A stretch of DNA of 42,684 nt from UBA1715 sp036752345. GTDB taxonomy: Bacteria; Bacteroidota; Bacteroidia; Bacteroidales; UBA1715. Of the stretch, positions 41,608 through 42,684 are shown piece after piece (positions within the stretch are counted from its first letter, which is position 1; each line of letters starts with the position of its first letter). The notes beneath the pieces were generated by a model that saw only the letters and a list, made by a program, of their open reading frames with translations, made no database searches and was not told the origin of the DNA. The stretch covers positions 1-42,684 of the forward strand of contig DAIOSV010000012.1 in the NCBI GenBank assembly GCA_036752345.1, written 5' to 3'. The translations under genes and the position numbers were made by a program.

Positions 41608-41615
41608 CAAAATTA
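41608..41615 (-). promoter_or_regulatory. Putative -7 element for the lipoprotein-ftsK unit
   Basis: On the minus strand TAATTTTG fits TAnnTTTG, 23 nt before the ATG at 41585; a TTGAAAG lies about 22 bases upstream as a partial -33 box. Confidence 0.45.
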
Positions 41616-41635
41616 AAAAAAAACTTGTATAATTG

Positions 41636-42679
41636 TTAACTTTCAACTTCGAAGAACACTTTATAAAAACTTTTTCCTTTATTTTCATCATATCCACGTT
41701 CTATAAACTCAGGGCGAGAGTGTACATAGATGTGAAAATTCTTGTCAAGTTTTATAACGCTTCGCAAATATCGTTTTGCTTTTTTTACAGCTTCGCTGTC
41801 TATCTCAAAAGACTCTGGTGCTTCCACTTCATACTGATTGCGGTAGCGTTGTTTGAAACCATCAAATTCTTTAATAACTTCAGGATGCCCGATTGCTTGA
41901 GCTTCAAATTCTTCTTGATTGAAGGTTTGATTTTTTTGAAAATAATCTAACGAATTTTGAAGAAAACGAACTCGTTCTTCGTTTGTCACTGTTTGATTTT
42001 GTCCCAAAATTTCTTCGTTGAAGTCTTTGCAGATTTTTATAAACGACTCGGTGTTAAAATATTCATTTTCAATAACTTTCGCTTCCAGAAACGAGTCTAT
42101 CCAATACACGTTTTCGCCCTTGGTGTTGTCGAGAGCTTTCATGATATAGCCGTTTTCTTGTTCAACGTTAAAAATGATAGCTCCTTTGTCGAGTTTCTTA
42201 ATATTGATGCCTTCTTCGGATTGAAAATTTACTTCATTCTCGTTTTGCATTATTTTCAGAAACACGTCTTTTGATTCTGATTGGAAAATGCCCACAGCAT
42301 CTACGGTTTGGTCATCAATCATGCAGTTGGAAAGGAAAGCCACATAAAATTCACTATAGTTTTCATCATTTTCGGGAATGACGTTGTATAATTTTTCCGC
42401 CATTTGAATCGAAGAACTGTAGAGTTTTGCTTTTTGTTCAAAAATGGCAGCCACTTCCCTTGCAACGCACGTATCATTGTTTTGGAATTGATAAATTTCT
42501 TGAGATTTTAGAGCGCGAAAAAAATAACTTTTCAGAACATCTTGTGTTTGTTCGTCGGAGATTTGAATTTCTCTTTTTGAATAAAAATTGACTTTTCGAG
42601 GGTCGTTTTCTTCAGCGGCTTTTAGCCCAATTTTATGGATAACAATGGTATCAATTGTTGCTTGTCCAAGATCTATCAT
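41636..42679 (-). CDS. Nucleoid-associated protein, YejK/NdpA-like
   Basis: The 347-residue protein begins 'MIDLGQATIDTIVIHKIGLK' and contains 'YSSSIQMAEKLYNVI', 'FYVAFLSNCMIDDQTVDAVGIF' and 'GAIIFNVEQENGYIMKALD', the pattern of the 37-kDa nucleoid-associated family (NdpA/YejK). In Enterobacteria this binds the nucleoid; its molecular task is not settled, and the Bacteroidota versions are more distant. There is no signal peptide. The ORF appears complete, with its ATG 5 bases from the window edge; upstream context is cut off. Confidence 0.8.
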   Translation of the reverse strand: MIDLGQATIDTIVIHKIGLKAAEENDPRKVNFYSKREIQISDEQTQDVLKSYFFRALKSQEIYQFQNNDTCVAREVAAIFEQKAKLYSSSIQMAEKLYNVIPENDENYSEFYVAFLSNCMIDDQTVDAVGIFQSESKDVFLKIMQNENEVNFQSEEGINIKKLDKGAIIFNVEQENGYIMKALDNTKGENVYWIDSFLEAKVIENEYFNTESFIKICKDFNEEILGQNQTVTNEERVRFLQNSLDYFQKNQTFNQEEFEAQAIGHPEVIKEFDGFKQRYRNQYEVEAPESFEIDSEAVKKAKRYLRSVIKLDKNFHIYVHSRPEFIERGYDENKGKSFYKVFFEVES

Positions 42680-42684
42680 TTTTT

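Overview
The window comes from a low-GC member of the Bacteroidota, most likely order Bacteroidales. The evidence is a type B type IX secretion (T9SS) sorting domain on the first gene, the gliding lipoprotein GldH, a DUF4924 protein, cysteine-free L36 and S14, an L17 with a long Ala/Lys/Glu tail, and an str-S10 junction without tuf. Spacers generally lack strong AGGAGG Shine-Dalgarno sites, and several genes are preceded by the Bacteroidetes -7 motif TAnnTTTG. Two runs of exactly 100 N (20966-21065 and 34091-34190) mark scaffold gaps. Each interrupts a gene and is shorter than the protein it replaces, so the sequence looks like a draft or metagenome scaffold.

Layout. (1) 1-3258: the 3' part of a large secreted surface protein with Ig-like repeats, a PKD-like domain and a T9SS sorting domain, closed by a terminator. 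(2) 3363-20272: one continuous plus-strand cluster combining the str, S10, spc and alpha operons: rpsL-rpsG-fusA, rpsJ through rpsQ, rplN through rplO, secY-infA-rpmJ, and rpsM-rpsK-rpsD-rpoA-rplQ. A consensus promoter precedes rpsL and a strong terminator follows rplQ. (3) 20360-26041, minus strand: a NUDIX-macro fusion, a DsbD-type thiol reductant transporter, a small stand-alone CBM48 protein, phosphoglycerate kinase and a predicted pseudokinase. (4) 26088-34988, plus strand: a small beta-barrel protein, holB, ricT, gldH, trmB, tRNA-Lys(TTT), a DUF4924 protein, rpe, recA and a DEAD-box RNA helicase. (5) 35064-42679, minus strand: a tightly packed run (in transcription order) of a YejK/NdpA-like protein, a lipoprotein, ftsK, lolA, a LuxC-like protein, a pRiA4b Orf3-like protein and miaA.

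How the genes work together. Most of the window is core housekeeping: translation, protein export, transcription, recombination, chromosome segregation and envelope biogenesis. I found no phage, insertion sequence, CRISPR array or obvious defence island, and no clear new multi-gene system. The most unusual items are single proteins. One is a kinase-fold protein in which all three hallmark catalytic residues are replaced. Another is an in-frame NUDIX-macro fusion that could couple ADP-ribose release to its hydrolysis. A third is a LuxC-like protein in which the expected catalytic Cys position reads Asn. A fourth is a roughly 100-residue free-standing glycogen-binding-type module encoded just downstream of pgk. 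No gene-free stretch exceeds 300 bases.
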